Source: Manihot esculenta (lineage: Eukaryota > Streptophyta > Magnoliopsida > Malpighiales > Euphorbiaceae). Taken from it: a stretch of DNA of 64,000 bases. Numbering within the stretch: position 1 is the first letter of the stretch; each line of letters starts with the position of its first letter. The notes beneath the pieces were generated by a model. It saw only the letters and a program-made list of their open reading frames with translations, was not told where the DNA came from and ran no database searches. The stretch is taken from NCBI RefSeq assembly GCF_001659605.2, contig NC_035170.2:22645190-22709189 (forward strand). Direction: 5' to 3'. The translations under genes were made by a program, and so were the position numbers. Below, one piece after another: positions 20,539-32,280 of the stretch.

Positions 20539-22802
20539 TGTAACGACCCGGAAATCCGGACCGCTACCGGCGTTAGGATCCAGATCGGCTTAAGGCCGCC
20601 GGGACCCGTAGCAAGCCTGACATATAACCTGTGAACCTATCAAATCTCATACATGATCAACACATACATAAAAATTTGAACTTTTCTTTTCTTTTACCAA
20701 GCTCAACCTGTGCATGCATATAAACATATACATAAACATAAACATAAACCTCACATTGGAGCTCTCATCAAATGCTCCAATGGGGTATCTCATCATACAT
20801 AAGCTTGGTAGAACATAACCATCATAAAACATCCTATAGATCATGTATCAAGGGATAACCATACACATGGGGTCAAGCACAACCTCTAATCCTCAATATC
20901 ATTATACATAACATGACTATTCAAAACTTTACATTACAACCTTTTTACAATTTATCATGTCCACATTCTAACTATTACATACAAATAGACTTTACTCCTG
21001 CTGACCTCCTGGTCTACCCTGTACCTGCAAACCTGGGGGATAAGGGGAAATGGGTGAGCTACTAGAGCCCAGTGAGCAAAATAATAAAAGCATTTAAAAC
21101 ACATGCTATCATGTAATGCATCACATCACAAACATAACACATCAAGGATGGACTTGTCACCAAGGGTCCTCTACATAGTCCAACTGTGCCAGGGGCATAG
21201 TGCAGGCCACACCTGGTCTTTCTCTTACATATATCATAACATACATATCCAACTGTGCCGGGGGCGTAGTGCAGGCCACACCCGGACTTTCACTTACATA
21301 GTGCCAGGGGCATAGTGCAGACCACACCTGGACTTCTATATCATATCATATCATGTCTCATCATACTGAGGACCAATGGGTCATCCAACATCCATCCACA
21401 TCAACATCAAGATATGCAATGCAACATATTCGTGAATTCTAATGCAAGCAACCTAGGATATCACATGGCTTTTATGATGCATGATTCATGCTAAAATTTT
21501 CATTTATTAAAAGATAAGAGTTTATCCTACTCACCTCTGGCTAGCTCTGACACTGACTGAAGCAGCTGACTCACTGCTGGGGTCCTCGGTTCCTCGGGTC
21601 CGAACCTACACAGGTGGACTCAAATGAGGTACCAAACATACTAGAACATGACTCTGAAAACATCCCCCAAAAACCCTCTAAAACACCTCAAAACATCCAT
21701 GCAAAAACATGCAAAGGAAGGTTGAACAGGGCACTTTCGGCGGCAGGTTCGGCGGCCGAAAGTCCCTCCAGAGCCGAAAGCCAGACAGGTTCGGCGGCAC
21801 CTTCGGTGGCCGAAAGTGCCCTCTAGAGACGAAAGTCTCTTTTCGGGGGCAGACTTCGGCAGCCGAAAGGCTGGCCTCCCAGGCAGGTTCGGCGGCCGAA
21901 AGTCCTTCGGCTGCCGAACCTGGTTTCTGCCAAACTGCAGAAACTTGGCTCCTCATGCACATTTGCCTCCCAAAACCATCAAAACATGCATTTTTCCTAA
22001 TCTACAACATACATACTCAAGCATACAAGTTCCTAGGGTTTCAAACTATCTTAAACCCCATCTACAACACATCAAACATCCACATTGCCAAAAAAAAAAC
22101 ACAACATAAACCCATAACCTAACCATAAGCTAAACATGTATTCTACCCCATAGATCTACTTAAAACTTACTTAAAACATGCAATAAGCTCAAGATCGGCC
22201 CTTACGTCTTGAAGATCGAGAGGAGAACGACCCTAGCTCGGAAAATGGGAGAGAGAGAGTTCCTTGAACCTCCAAGCTCCAAAACTTGCTCAAATGCTCA
22301 AAATCTTCAAAACAAGGGTAAAACTAATGAAAATCAAGAAAGATTTGAAGGAAGGAACTCAAAACCGGCGAGGGATGGCGGAGAGCTCACCTTGGCCGAA
22401 AATGGGGAGAAAAGCTCGCCCATTTCGACTAAGGGACCCCTTTATAGGTGGTTGGCCAGGCCACGTTCGGGAGCCGAAAGTGCCTCCGCATGCATGCCAT
22501 GTTCGGCGGCCGAACATAAGGTTCGGCGGCCGAACCTGGTTTCCCTCACTTATACTTTCGGGGGCCTAAGGCACACCCGAAACACATGCATGTTCGGCGG
22601 CCGAACTTGAGGTTCGGCGGCCGAACCTGAGTTTTCCTCCAAGGTTGTTTTCATGCAAAAACTCATTTTCTTTCATGCTTAAAACATAAAACACCTTAAA
22701 ACATTTTATGAAAACATGGTTTTACCCTTCTAGAGGTCTCCGACACCCGAGATTCCACCGGACGGTAGGAATTCCGATACCGGAGTCTAGCCAGGTATTA
22801 CA
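20539..22802 (-). repeat. 3' LTR of element G (minus)
   Basis: 2264-bp LTR running from TGTAACGACCCGG to AGGTATTACA, followed on the right by the polypurine tract (minus strand) and G's pol gene. The left flank is TCGGC inside LTR J. It contains the tandem hairpin units (about 21184-21335), the downstream palindrome array (21735-21920), a TATA box (TATAAA on minus, 22441-22446) and the upstream palindrome group (22463-22625). G's 5' LTR is outside the window. Confidence 0.9.
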
Positions 22803-22839
22803 TTCTCCCCCCCTTAAGAACATTCGTCCTCGAATGTTC
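22803..22839 (-). promoter_or_regulatory. Polypurine tract and adjacent hairpin of element G
   Basis: On the minus strand the sequence TTAAGGGGGGGAGAATG directly precedes the LTR (plus-strand DNA priming site). Just before it lies a perfect 9-bp inverted repeat (GAACATTCG / CGAATGTTC, 22818-22826 and 22831-22839) with a 4-base loop. The same arrangement occurs in A, B, C and E. Confidence 0.8.
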
Positions 22840-22910
22840 CTCAACTAGCACAAGCAAAGCATACAACATGTCATACACATAACATACATACAAAGCACAT
22901 AAAACTTACT

Positions 22911-23936
22911 TTAGAAAAGATGGGGATATTGCTGGAGCATGGACTCCCGTGTCTCCTAGGTACACTCCTTAATATTGTGGTGATTCCAAAGGACTTTCAC
23001 CATCGGGATTTTCTTGTTCCTTAGCTTTCTGATCTGGGTGTCTAGGATCCGTACCGGCTGCTCAACATAGGTGAGATCCTCTTGGATCTCCATATCAGGC
23101 TCACTAAGAACCTTGCCCGGATCTGACACGAACTTTCTCAACATAGAAACATGGAAAACCGGATGGATTCTCTCCATTGAAGCGGGTAAGTCTAACTTGT
23201 ACTATACATTCCAAATCTTTTGCAAGATTTCAAAGGGTTCGATGTACCGCGGAGCTAGCTTACCTTTCTTCCCGAACCGAATCACCCCTTTCATTGGAGA
23301 CACCTTGAGCAATACCAAATCCCCCTCCTGAAACTCTACTTGTCTTCTGCGGATATCTGCATAACTCTTCTGTCTGCTTGCAGCAGTCTTGATTCTTTCT
23401 CTGATTATGGGTACTACCCTGCTGGTAATCTCTACTAGCTCAGGCCCTGCCAAGGCCTTTTCTCCAACTTCTTCCCAGCAAACAGGTGATCTGCACTTCC
23501 TCCCATACAAAGCTTCATATGGAGCCATCTCGATGCTAGCATGATGGTTGTTATTGTAGGCAAACTCCACCAAAGGTAGATGCTACCTCCAAGAATCGCC
23601 AAAGTCCAGCACACACATTCTAAGCATATCCTCTATTGTCTGGATGGTCCTTTCTGATTGTCCGTCCATCTGCGGATGGAAAGCAGTGCTAAAATCCAAC
23701 TTGGTACCCATGGCGTTCTGCAGACTCCGCCAAAATCTGGAGGTGAACTGGGGTCCTCTATCGGACACTATTGAAACAGGAACCCCATGCAGTCTGACGA
23801 TCTCATCAACATACACCTGCGCCAACTTGTCCACAGAATAGCCACTCCTGACAGGGATGAAGTGAGCAGATTTGATGAGTCTGTCCACAATCACCCATAT
23901 AGAGTCCAATCTGTTGGACGCCGCCGGTAACCCCAC
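22911..23936 (-). pseudogene. Element G pol, C-terminal part (integrase and chromodomain)
   Basis: Minus-strand coding remains from [19 protein letters not shown] (integrase core, cut at 23936 by element E) through [14 protein letters not shown] (second catalytic Asp) and [14 protein letters not shown] (catalytic Glu), then [14 protein letters not shown], to the terminal chromodomain-like segment [12 protein letters not shown] and PHLF before the stop at 22911. Premature stops: TAG at 22956-22958 (Trp position), TAG at 23202-23204 and TAG at 23583-23585 (Gln position). The upstream part of the gene continues at 43368. In live copies the polyprotein is cleaved by its own protease, and the integrase chromodomain steers insertion to heterochromatin. 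Confidence 0.88.
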
Positions 23937-26184
23937 TGTAACGACCCGAAAAATTGGACCGCTACCGGCGCTAGGATCCAGGTCGGCTTAAGGCCGCCGG
24001 GACCCGTAGCAAGCCTAACATGCATCCTGTTAACCTGTTTAATCCTATACATGATCGACAAAATACATAAAAATTAAAACTTTTCCTTTCATTCATTTTC
24101 TCATATACCAACCTCAACCTGTGCATGCACTGAACATAGACATAACTATAAACATTGACCCCTCTATGGGATCTCATCAAAGCCCCAATGGGCAACATAA
24201 CATGCATTGAGTTGGTTCACATATACATCATAAAAACATCTGAGATCATGTATTAGAAGGGATACCATACACATAGGGTCAAGCACAATCTCTAATCCTC
24301 AATGTCATTACACATAACATGACTATTCAAACTTTACATCATTATACAATTTGTCATGTCCACTTTCTATCTATTACAAACATATGACTTTACTCTTCTT
24401 GACTTCTCTGTCTAGCCCGTACCTGCAATCTTGGGGGATTAGGGAAAAGGGGTGAGCTACTAGAGCCCAGTGAGCAGAATAATAGAAAACAACATTTAAA
24501 ATCGCATGCCATCATGTAATGCAACACATCACAATAAATCACATCTCGGATGGTATTGTCACCAATAGTCCTCTACCTTCTAAAGTGCCGGGACGTAGAA
24601 TGGGTACAACCGGTCTTTCTCTTAACATAACATATCATAACATTCCAATGTGCCAGGGACGTAGAATGGGTACAACCTGGACTTTCTCTTACATAGTGCC
24701 AGGGACGTAAAATGGGTACAACCTGGACTTCCGTACCATACCATGCCGTATCATCATCATATCATATGAGGACTAAAGGGTCATCCAATAACCAATCCAC
24801 ATCAACATCATAAATGCAATGCAACATATTCGTGATTTCTAATGCAAACAACCTAATTCATCACATGGCATTCATGATGCATGAACATGCTCAAAACTTT
24901 ATAATTTATTTGCTTTAAATCGTAAAGGTTTATTCTACTCACCTCTTGGCTAGCTCTGACAAAGACTGATGCGGCTAACTCACTGTTGGGGTCCTTGGTT
25001 CCTCGGGTCCGAACCTACACAAGTGGACTCAAATGAGGGACCAAACAACTAGAACATAACTCAAAAAAAACATCCCCCAAAAACCCCCTAAAACACCTCA
25101 AAACAATCATGCAAAAACATGCAAAGGAAGGCTGAACAGGGCACTGGCTGAACAGGGCACTTTCGACGGCACCTTCGGCGGCCGAAAGTCCCAGACAGAG
25201 ACGAAAGTCTCTTTTCGGGGGCAGGCTTCGGCAGCCGAAAGGCTTGCCTCCCCAGCCATGTTCGGCGGCCGAAAGTCCTTCGGCTGCCGAACCTGGTTTC
25301 TGCCAAAGGGCAGAAACTTGGCTTCTCTATGCACATTTGCCTCCAAAACTTCCAATCATGCATAATCCTATTCTACAACACACATACTCAAGCATACAAG
25401 CTCCTAGGGGCTTCAAACCAACTAAAACCCCATCTACAACACATCAAACAACACAAATCCAACATACATTGTCCATAACCCAACATAAACCCAAAAACTC
25501 CTAAAACCCTACACATGCATTTCTACTTCAAGAATCAACTTAAAACTTGTTAAAAACATGTAGTGAGCTCAAGATTGGCCCTTACCTCTTGTAGATCGAG
25601 AGGGAAATGACCCTAGCTCGGAGATGGGAGAAATTTGAGTTCTTGAACCTCAAAGCTCCAAAACTTGCTTTAAACTCGAAAAATCTTCAAAACAAGATGA
25701 AAACTCATAAGAAAAACATGAAAACTCGAAGGGAAAAGCTCAAAACAGAGGAGGGGCGGTGGAGAACTCACCTTGGCCGAAAACGGGAAGAAAAGCTTGC
25801 CCGTTTCGGCCATGGGGTCCTTTTATAGGGCTGTCCTTACCACCTTTCGGCGGCCTAACGTGCCCCCACAGCGCATGCAAGTTCGGCGGCCGAACATGAG
25901 GTTCGGCGGCCGAACCTTGGCTGATTCAAACAAGACTTTCGGAGGCCTAAAGCGCTCCCAAAACCTCCCCATGTTCGGTGGCCGAACATGACTTTCGGCG
26001 GCCGAACCTGGCAAAGTCTCCAAAGCCCTCTACACTCAAAAACTTGGATTTATCTTCATTAAAAACCATAAAATACATCAAAACATTTTAAGAAAACATG
26101 GTTTTACCCTTCTAGAGGTCTCCGACATCCGAGATTCCACCGGACGGTAGGAATTCTGATACCGGAGTCTAGCCGGGTATTACA
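23937..26184 (-). repeat. 3' LTR of element E
   Basis: 2248-bp LTR, TGTAACGACCCG to CCGGGTATTACA. Three tandem hairpin units lie at about 24580-24735, the palindrome array at 25125-25295 and a TATA box (TATAAAA, minus) at 25821-25827. Compared with the 5' LTR, a 16-base stretch (TGGCTGAACAGGGCAC) is duplicated near 25133-25160 and one repeat unit containing TTCGGCGGCACC is missing. Confidence 0.92.
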
Positions 26185-26221
26185 TTCTCCCCCCCTTAAG
26201 AACATTCGTCCCCGAATGTTC
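26185..26221 (-). promoter_or_regulatory. Polypurine tract and hairpin of element E
   Basis: Minus strand: CTTAAGGGGGGGAGAA adjoins the LTR. The inverted repeat GAACATTCG / CGAATGTTC lies at 26200-26208 and 26213-26221 with a 4-base loop (GGGA on minus). Confidence 0.8.
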
Positions 26222-26291
26222 CTCAACTAGCACATAGCATGGCATACACATATCATACATACAAAGCACATAAACTCTCAAGGAACTAACC

Positions 26292-29200
26292 TTAGAAAAG
26301 ATAAGGGTATCGCTGGAGCATGGACTCCCGTGTCTCCCAAGTGCATTCTTCCATATTGTGGTGGTTCCACAGGACTTTCACCATCGGGATTTCCTTGTTT
26401 CTCAGCTTTCTGATCTGGGTGTCTATGATCCGCATTGGCTGCTCAACATAGGTGAGATCTTCTTGGATCTCCACATCAGGCTCGCTAAGAACCTTGCCCA
26501 GATCTGACACGAACTTCCTCAACATTGAAACATTGAAAACCGGATGGATTCTTTCCATTGAAGCAGGTAAATCCAGCTTGTACAACACATTCCCAATCTT
26601 TTGCAAGACTTCAAAGGGTCTGATGTATCGTGGGGCTAGTTTACCTTTCTTCCCAAAGCGAACCACTCCTTTCATTGGAGACACCTTGAGAAATACCAGA
26701 TCCCCCTCCTGAAACTCTACTTGCCATCTGCGGATGTCTGCATAACTCTTCTGTCTGCTTGCAGGAGTCTTGATTCTTTCTCTGATTATGGGTACCACCC
26801 TGCTGGTAATCTCTACTAGCTCAGGCCCTGCCAAGGCCTTCTCTCCAACTTCCTCCCAGCAAACAGGTGACCTGCACTTCCTTCCATATAAAGCTTCATA
26901 AGGAGCCATCCCGATGCTAGCATGATGGCTGTTATTGTAGGCAAACTCCACCAAAGGTAGATGCTGCCTCCAAGAATCGCCAAAATCCAGCACACACATT
27001 CTGAGCATATCCTCGATAGTCTGGATGGTCCTTTCTGATTGTCCGTCCGTCTGTGGATGGAAAGTAGTGCTAAAATCCAACCTGGTACCCATGGCATTCT
27101 GCAGACTCCGCCAAAATCTGGAGCTGAACTAGGGCCCTCTATCTGACACTATCGAAACAGGAACCCCATGCAGCCTGACGATCTCATCTACATACACCTG
27201 CGCCAACTTGTCCATAGAATAGCCACTCCTGACAGGGATGAAGTGAGCAGATTTGGTGAGTCTGTCCACAATCACCCATATGGAGTCCAATCTGTTGGAC
27301 GTTGCCGGTAACCCCACTACGAAGTCCATAGCTATATTCTCCCATTTTCACTCTGGAATAGGTAGCGGGTTAAGCATTCCAGCCAGCTTTTGATGTTCCA
27401 GCTTCACCCTCTGACACACTTCGCAGGCTGACACAAACTGTGCCACTTCTTTCTTCATCGTTGGCCACCAATAAACTTTCTTCAGATCTTGATACATCTT
27501 GGTGGCTCCGGGGTGAACGCTGTATCTTGCATTATGAGCCTCCCTCACAATGTCTCCTTTTAGCCCTATGTCATCTGGTACACACAATCGACTCCCATAG
27601 CGGAGGATCCCCTTACTGTCAAATCTGAATTCACTGTCCTTGCCCGACTGAACAGTCCTGGAAATCTTCACTAACTCTGGGTCCTCATGCTGTTTTTGAG
27701 CCACCTGCTCCAGAAACACGGGTGCCACTCTCATCTGGACCACTAAAGCACCTGTACCAGACAACTCCATCTGTAGCCCTTCCTCAATGAGCTTGTAAAA
27801 CTCCTTCACCACTGGTCTCCTCTCTGCCGTGATATGGGATAGACTGCCCAGTGATTTCCGGCTTAGGGCGTCTTCCACAACATTCGCCTTACCCGGATGA
27901 TACTGAATCTTGCAATCATAATCACTCAGCAGCTCTACCCATCTCCTCTGTCTCAAGTTCAAATCTCTTTGACTCAGGATGTACTGCAGGCTCTTATGAT
28001 CTGTAAAGATCTCACATTTTACCCCATAGAGGTAGGGCCTCCACATCTTGAGTGCAAAGATTACTGCTGCCATCTCTAGGTCATGCGTGGGGTAATTCAA
28101 CTCGTGCTTCTTCAGCTGCCTAGAAGCATAAGCAATCACCCTCTCATTCTGCATTAGTACACAACCCAGTCCCACACGGGACGCATCACAAAAGACTGTA
28201 AAGTCCTCATCACTAGATGGCAGAGCTAACACTGGTGCTGAAGTCAACCTCTTCTTAAGCTCTTCAAAACTCTCTTCGCACTGGTCGGTCCACACAAACT
28301 TCTGATTCTTCCTGGTTAGTCTGGTCAGAGGAGCTGCAACTTTTGAGAAGTCCTGAACGAACCTCCTATAGTAACCTGCCAAACCCAAGAAACTCCTGAT
28401 TTCTGTCACTGAAGTGGGTCTAGGCCAGTTAGCTACAGCTTCCACTTTCTTGGGGTCCACCTCTATCCCATTCTCTGACACTACATGCCCCAAGAACGAA
28501 ATGCTCCTCAGCCAGAACTCACACTTAGAGAACTTGGCATACAAGCCATGTTCCCTCAAGGTCTGCAGAACCAACCTCAGATGATGGGCATGCTCCTCTG
28601 CATTCCTGGAATACACTAAGATATCATCTATGAAGACAATAACAAAGTGATCCAGGTATTGACTAAACACTCTGTTCATGAGATCCATGAATGCTGCAGG
28701 GGCATTGGTTAACCCAAACGGCATTACAAGGAACTCAAAATGCCCATATCTGGTCCTGAAAGCTGTCTTTGGCACATCTTCTTCCTTGATCCTCAGCTGA
28801 TGATACCCAGATCTCAGATCTATTTTGGAGAAACAACCCGCTCCTGCTAGCTGGTCGAATAGATCGTCGATCCTTGGCAATGGGTATTTATTCTTGGTAG
28901 TGACTTTGTTCAACTGCATGTAGTCGATACAAAGTCTAAGGGATCCATCCTTCTTTCTCACAAACAAAACTGGTGCGCCCCAAGGTGAGGTACTCGGTCG
29001 GATGAAGCCCTTTTCTACCAGCTCTTGCAACTGTTCCTTCAATTCTTTCAACTCAGCTGGAGCCATCCTGTAGGGAGGGATAGAGATCGGTCGGGTTCCA
29101 GGCATCAGTTCTATCTCGAACTCTATCTCCCTAGCAGGTGGTAAACATGGCAACTCGTCTGGGAAGACGTCTAGAAACTCTCTAACCACTGGCACCGAGG

Positions 29201-29937
29201 CGAGCTCTCTAACCTGACTGCTAAGCTCTCTCACATGAGCCAAATACCCCTGACATCCCTTCCTAAGCAACCTACGAGCCTCAAGAGCTGATATCAGACC
29301 TCTAGGTGTACCCCTCCTGTCTCCCCTGAAGACAACCTCTGACCCATCCTAACCTCTGAACCTGACTACCTTGTCCCTGCAGTCTAAGGTAGCACCATGG
29401 GTAGATAACCAGTCCATCCCTAGAATGACGTCAAAATCTGTCAAGTCTAGAACCACAAGGTCGGCGGACAAGCATCTTCCCTCAACAAACACAGGACTAC
29501 ATTGGCAGACTGACTCTGCCACTGATGGATCACACTTGGGTCCACTGACCTAGAGAGGACACTCTAACTCAGAGATCATCAACCCCAACCTTTGGACGGC
29601 TCTCGGAGCAATAAAAGAATGAGATGCACCAGGGTCCATCAAGGCATACACATCTGAACAACCAATGACTAAATTACCTGCCACCACGGTGTTAGATGCA
29701 TCTGCCTCCTGTTGAGTCATCGTGAAGATCCGTGCTGGAGCTGATGGACCTTCACCTCTGAAACCCGCTGAAGAAGAGGCTGCCCCTCTCCCTCTGCCTC
29801 TGCCACTGGCCTGAGTCACGGCTGGAGCTGCTGGCTGAGCCACACTACCAGAAGCTGTCTGCTGAGACGGTGCTCCAAAAGCTGCCCTAGGACACTCCCG
29901 AGCCATGTGTCCCTCTTGCCCGCATCTGAAGCAGGCT
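26292..29937 (-). pseudogene. Element E pol (protease, RT, RNase H, integrase, chromodomain), with stops
   Basis: Continues E's gag across the inserted element A. In coding order: the zinc knuckle [15 protein letters not shown] (interrupted at 29937), protease [12 protein letters not shown] (about 29620-29650), RT with [12 protein letters not shown] and FIDDILVYS (about 28610-28640), RNase [11 protein letters not shown] and [13 protein letters not shown], the integrase H2C2 zinc domain ([10 protein letters not shown] ... CEVCQRV), the DDE core and a C-terminal chromodomain-like end. Stops: 29550-29552 (TAG for Trp), 29349-29351 (TAG for Gln), 27348-27350 (TGA for Trp) and 27129-27131 (TAG for Gln). 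The RT-RNase H stretch from 29270 to 27348 is still open for 640 codons. It is not functional. Confidence 0.92.
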
Positions 29938-30206
29938 TGTAATACCCGGCTCGAGTCCGGCATCGGCATTCCTGTCGTCCGGTGGAATCTCGGGTGTCGA
30001 AACCCTCGAGAAGGGTAATGCATATGTTTTCCAAGGTATTTTCACTTGTTTTCATGTTTTGACGTGTTAAAAGCATTGAGTTTTGAAAAAGAAAAGTAAC
30101 AAGGGAGAACTGCAAAGGTTCGGCCGCCGAAGGTCACTTTCGGCCGCCGAAAATTTCATGGTTGCGGCTTCACGTTCGGCTGCCGAAGGTGGTCTGGCCA
30201 GCCACC

Positions 30207-30213
30207 TATAAAA
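30207..30213 (+). promoter_or_regulatory. TATA box in the element A 5' LTR
   Basis: TATAAAA within GGCCAGCCACCTATAAAAGG, a block kept almost unchanged in the LTRs of A and B and, on the minus strand, recognisable in E, G, J and K. Transcription should begin about 30 bases downstream, giving a leader of nearly 2 kb before gag. Confidence 0.75.
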
Positions 30214-31378
30214 GGGCCAAGGGTCGGTGGAAGGAGGTTATTTCTCCTCCACTTGCAGCCAGAGGTGAGTTTCAGCCTCTCCCACGTTGACTTTCATGTT
30301 TTCCATGATTTTCATCAAATCTTTCAAGAGTTTTAAGAGTTTTGGTGACTTATGAAGGTTTTGAGCAAAAGAACCAAGGTTTGAAGCTTGGAGCTTTGGA
30401 AGAGCTTTTCTTCATATCTCCACGTTAGGATCCTTCATCCTCAAGTTGTGTAAGAGGTAAGTGAAGATCCTGAGCTTCTTTGATGATTTTGAAAGGTTTT
30501 ATGCAGTTTGTATGGGTAGTATGCATGTTTAGGTTTAGGTGAGGTTTTTGGTGATTTGTGGTGGTCAAACATGTTTAAGTGTTATGTGCTCTGTTTGTTT
30601 GGGGTTTTAGGGTAGTTTTAGACCCCTTTGTGCATATATATGTGTATATGCTAGTTGGGAGTAGTTGATATGCATGTTTGTAGGTTTTTGGGCAAAGTTT
30701 GCATGAAACAGAGCAGGGTTCTGCCCTTCGGGCAAAACCAGGTTCGGCCGCCGAAGGAAGGTTCGGCCGCCGAACCCCTTGTGGAGGCAGTTTCGGCTGC
30801 CAAAGGTTGCCCCCGAAAGCTAGGCTTTCTGTTTAGAAAGGGACTTTCGGCCGCCGAAAGGGTGTGAGTTTCGTCTCTGGACGAGACCTTCGGCCGCTGA
30901 AGGTGCCGCCGAACATGCATGAGTTCCGTCTCTGGAGAGGGGTTTCGGCCGCCGAACCTGACGCCGAAAGTGCCCTGTCCAGCTTTCTTTTGCATGGTTT
31001 ATGTGATGGTTTTAGGATTGTTTAGAGGGGTTTTGGGGAGTTTCTTAGAGATGTTCTTGAGTGAGTTTGGTCCCTCAGTTGAGTCCACCTGTGTAGGTAC
31101 GGACCAGAGGAATCAGGGAGGTCAGCAGTGAGTCCAGTGTCAGAACCTGCAGAGTCAGTTCAGAGAGAACTACAGGTGAGTGGAACTTAACTTAATGTTT
31201 TAATATGAGAACTGAATATTTTATCATGCTTCATGCATCATGACTATGCAATAGGGTGAGTGCATTAGAGTACACGAATATGACGCATTGCATGTATCCT
31301 TGTACTTGGCATGGCTCCTTGTACATTGCTTATGTGAGACGGCACGGACTTCGTGAGGATTCATTAGCCCTCAGAGGA

Positions 31379-31446
31379 AAGACCTGGAACAGCCCTACGG
31401 GGACCAGGCACAAAGACCTGGAACAGCCCTACGGGGACCAGGCACA
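31379..31446 (+). repeat. Two tandem CTACG-loop hairpin units (element A)
   Basis: A 34-bp unit, GACCTGGAACAGCCCTACGG followed by GGACCAGGCACAAA, occurs twice. Each can fold with CCTGG pairing CCAGG and an inner CCC/GGG pair around CTACG. Related units are at 38782-38849 (A 3' LTR), 55790-55940 and 63390-63540 (B), 24580-24735 and 41722-41875 (E), 21184-21335 (G), 17470-17600 (K), 19125-19285 (J) and, more diverged, 47764-47940 (C). Confidence 0.7.
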
Positions 31447-32073
31447 TGGTACTCCGGTACCCCAGATGAGATAGAGGGAGTTTTGATCCGTCCGGCCGAG
31501 GTGATGTGATTATGTGATGCATTCCATGAGAGCATGTTTTATCACCTGTTATTTTATTCCTATTCTACTCACTGGGCTATAGTAGCTCATCCCTCTCCCC
31601 TAACTCCAGTTGTGCAGGTTTAGAGGTCAGAGACAATTCAGCAGGGGACAGGAAGAGTACCGAGTAGTGTAATAGCTAGTGTGGACATGTAAATGTAAAT
31701 GTATATGTATAGTGTATAGAATGGTGCTTGACTTATAAGAATTGTCATCCCTTTGTGGAGTCACATGATCAGTTTATGTATGTTTCTTTATTGTTGTATG
31801 TTTATGAGCAAAACCAGGCTTAACATTCTGAGTTTGATCCGCCTAGAGCCATGAGGAGCTCTAGTAGGGATTAGTAGAGAACAGAGAGAGTGCATGCACA
31901 GGTTAAGCCTTGGAATGAAGAAAAGTTTTATGTGTTTTACAGAAAATGTATGATCATGTATGGGATTTCACAGGTATACAAACAGGATAGCAGGCTTACT
32001 ACGGGTCCCGGCGACCTTAAGTCGATCTGGATCCTAGTGCCGGTGGCAGTTCGGTTTCCGGGCTGTTACAGAT

Positions 32074-32091
32074 TGGTATCAGAGCCCTAGG
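32074..32091 (+). promoter_or_regulatory. Primer binding site of element A (initiator tRNA-Met type)
   Basis: TGGTATCAGAGCCCTAGG begins three bases after the LTR end. The first 12 bases match the complement of the 3' end of plant initiator methionine tRNA, the usual primer of these elements. Confidence 0.9.
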
Positions 32092-32280
32092 TTCATATGG
32101 TCGGACCTATAGAGAGAGAGTTGGGCTCATAGAGAGGTTTAGCAGGTCAAGCACCATAGGAAAAACATGTCCACGAGGATAGGATGTTCTGCTGATGTGC
32201 AATGCCATGAGTTATGCATGTGCATGTTTTTGATGTGTTGCTGATGTGTTATGTGATTTGTTGTTTCCCAGAGAGTGAAG

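Larger units (their letters stand above)
29938..32070 (+). repeat. 5' LTR of element A
   Basis: 2133 bp, TGTAATACCCGG to GGGCTGTTACA. U3 holds three palindromes (30119-30185) just before the TATA box (30207-30213). Downstream of the TATA box come GAGGTGAGT (30263) and GAGGTAAGT (30455) donor-like sites, the second palindrome array (30743-30965, two 19-bp GGTTCGGCCGCCGAAGGAA-type units), two tandem hairpin units (31379-31446) and a conserved CTCACTGGGCTATAGTAGCTCA block (about 31568). The last bases are an imperfect inverted copy of the first (TGTAATACCCGG against TGTAACAGCCCGG). Confidence 0.96.

Noticed and set aside
31090..31110. tRNA B-box-like GGTTCGGACCC in the LTRs (seen in B, E, G, J and K)
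   Set aside because: It is changed in A, no A-box or cloverleaf accompanies it, and the elements have a normal TATA promoter.
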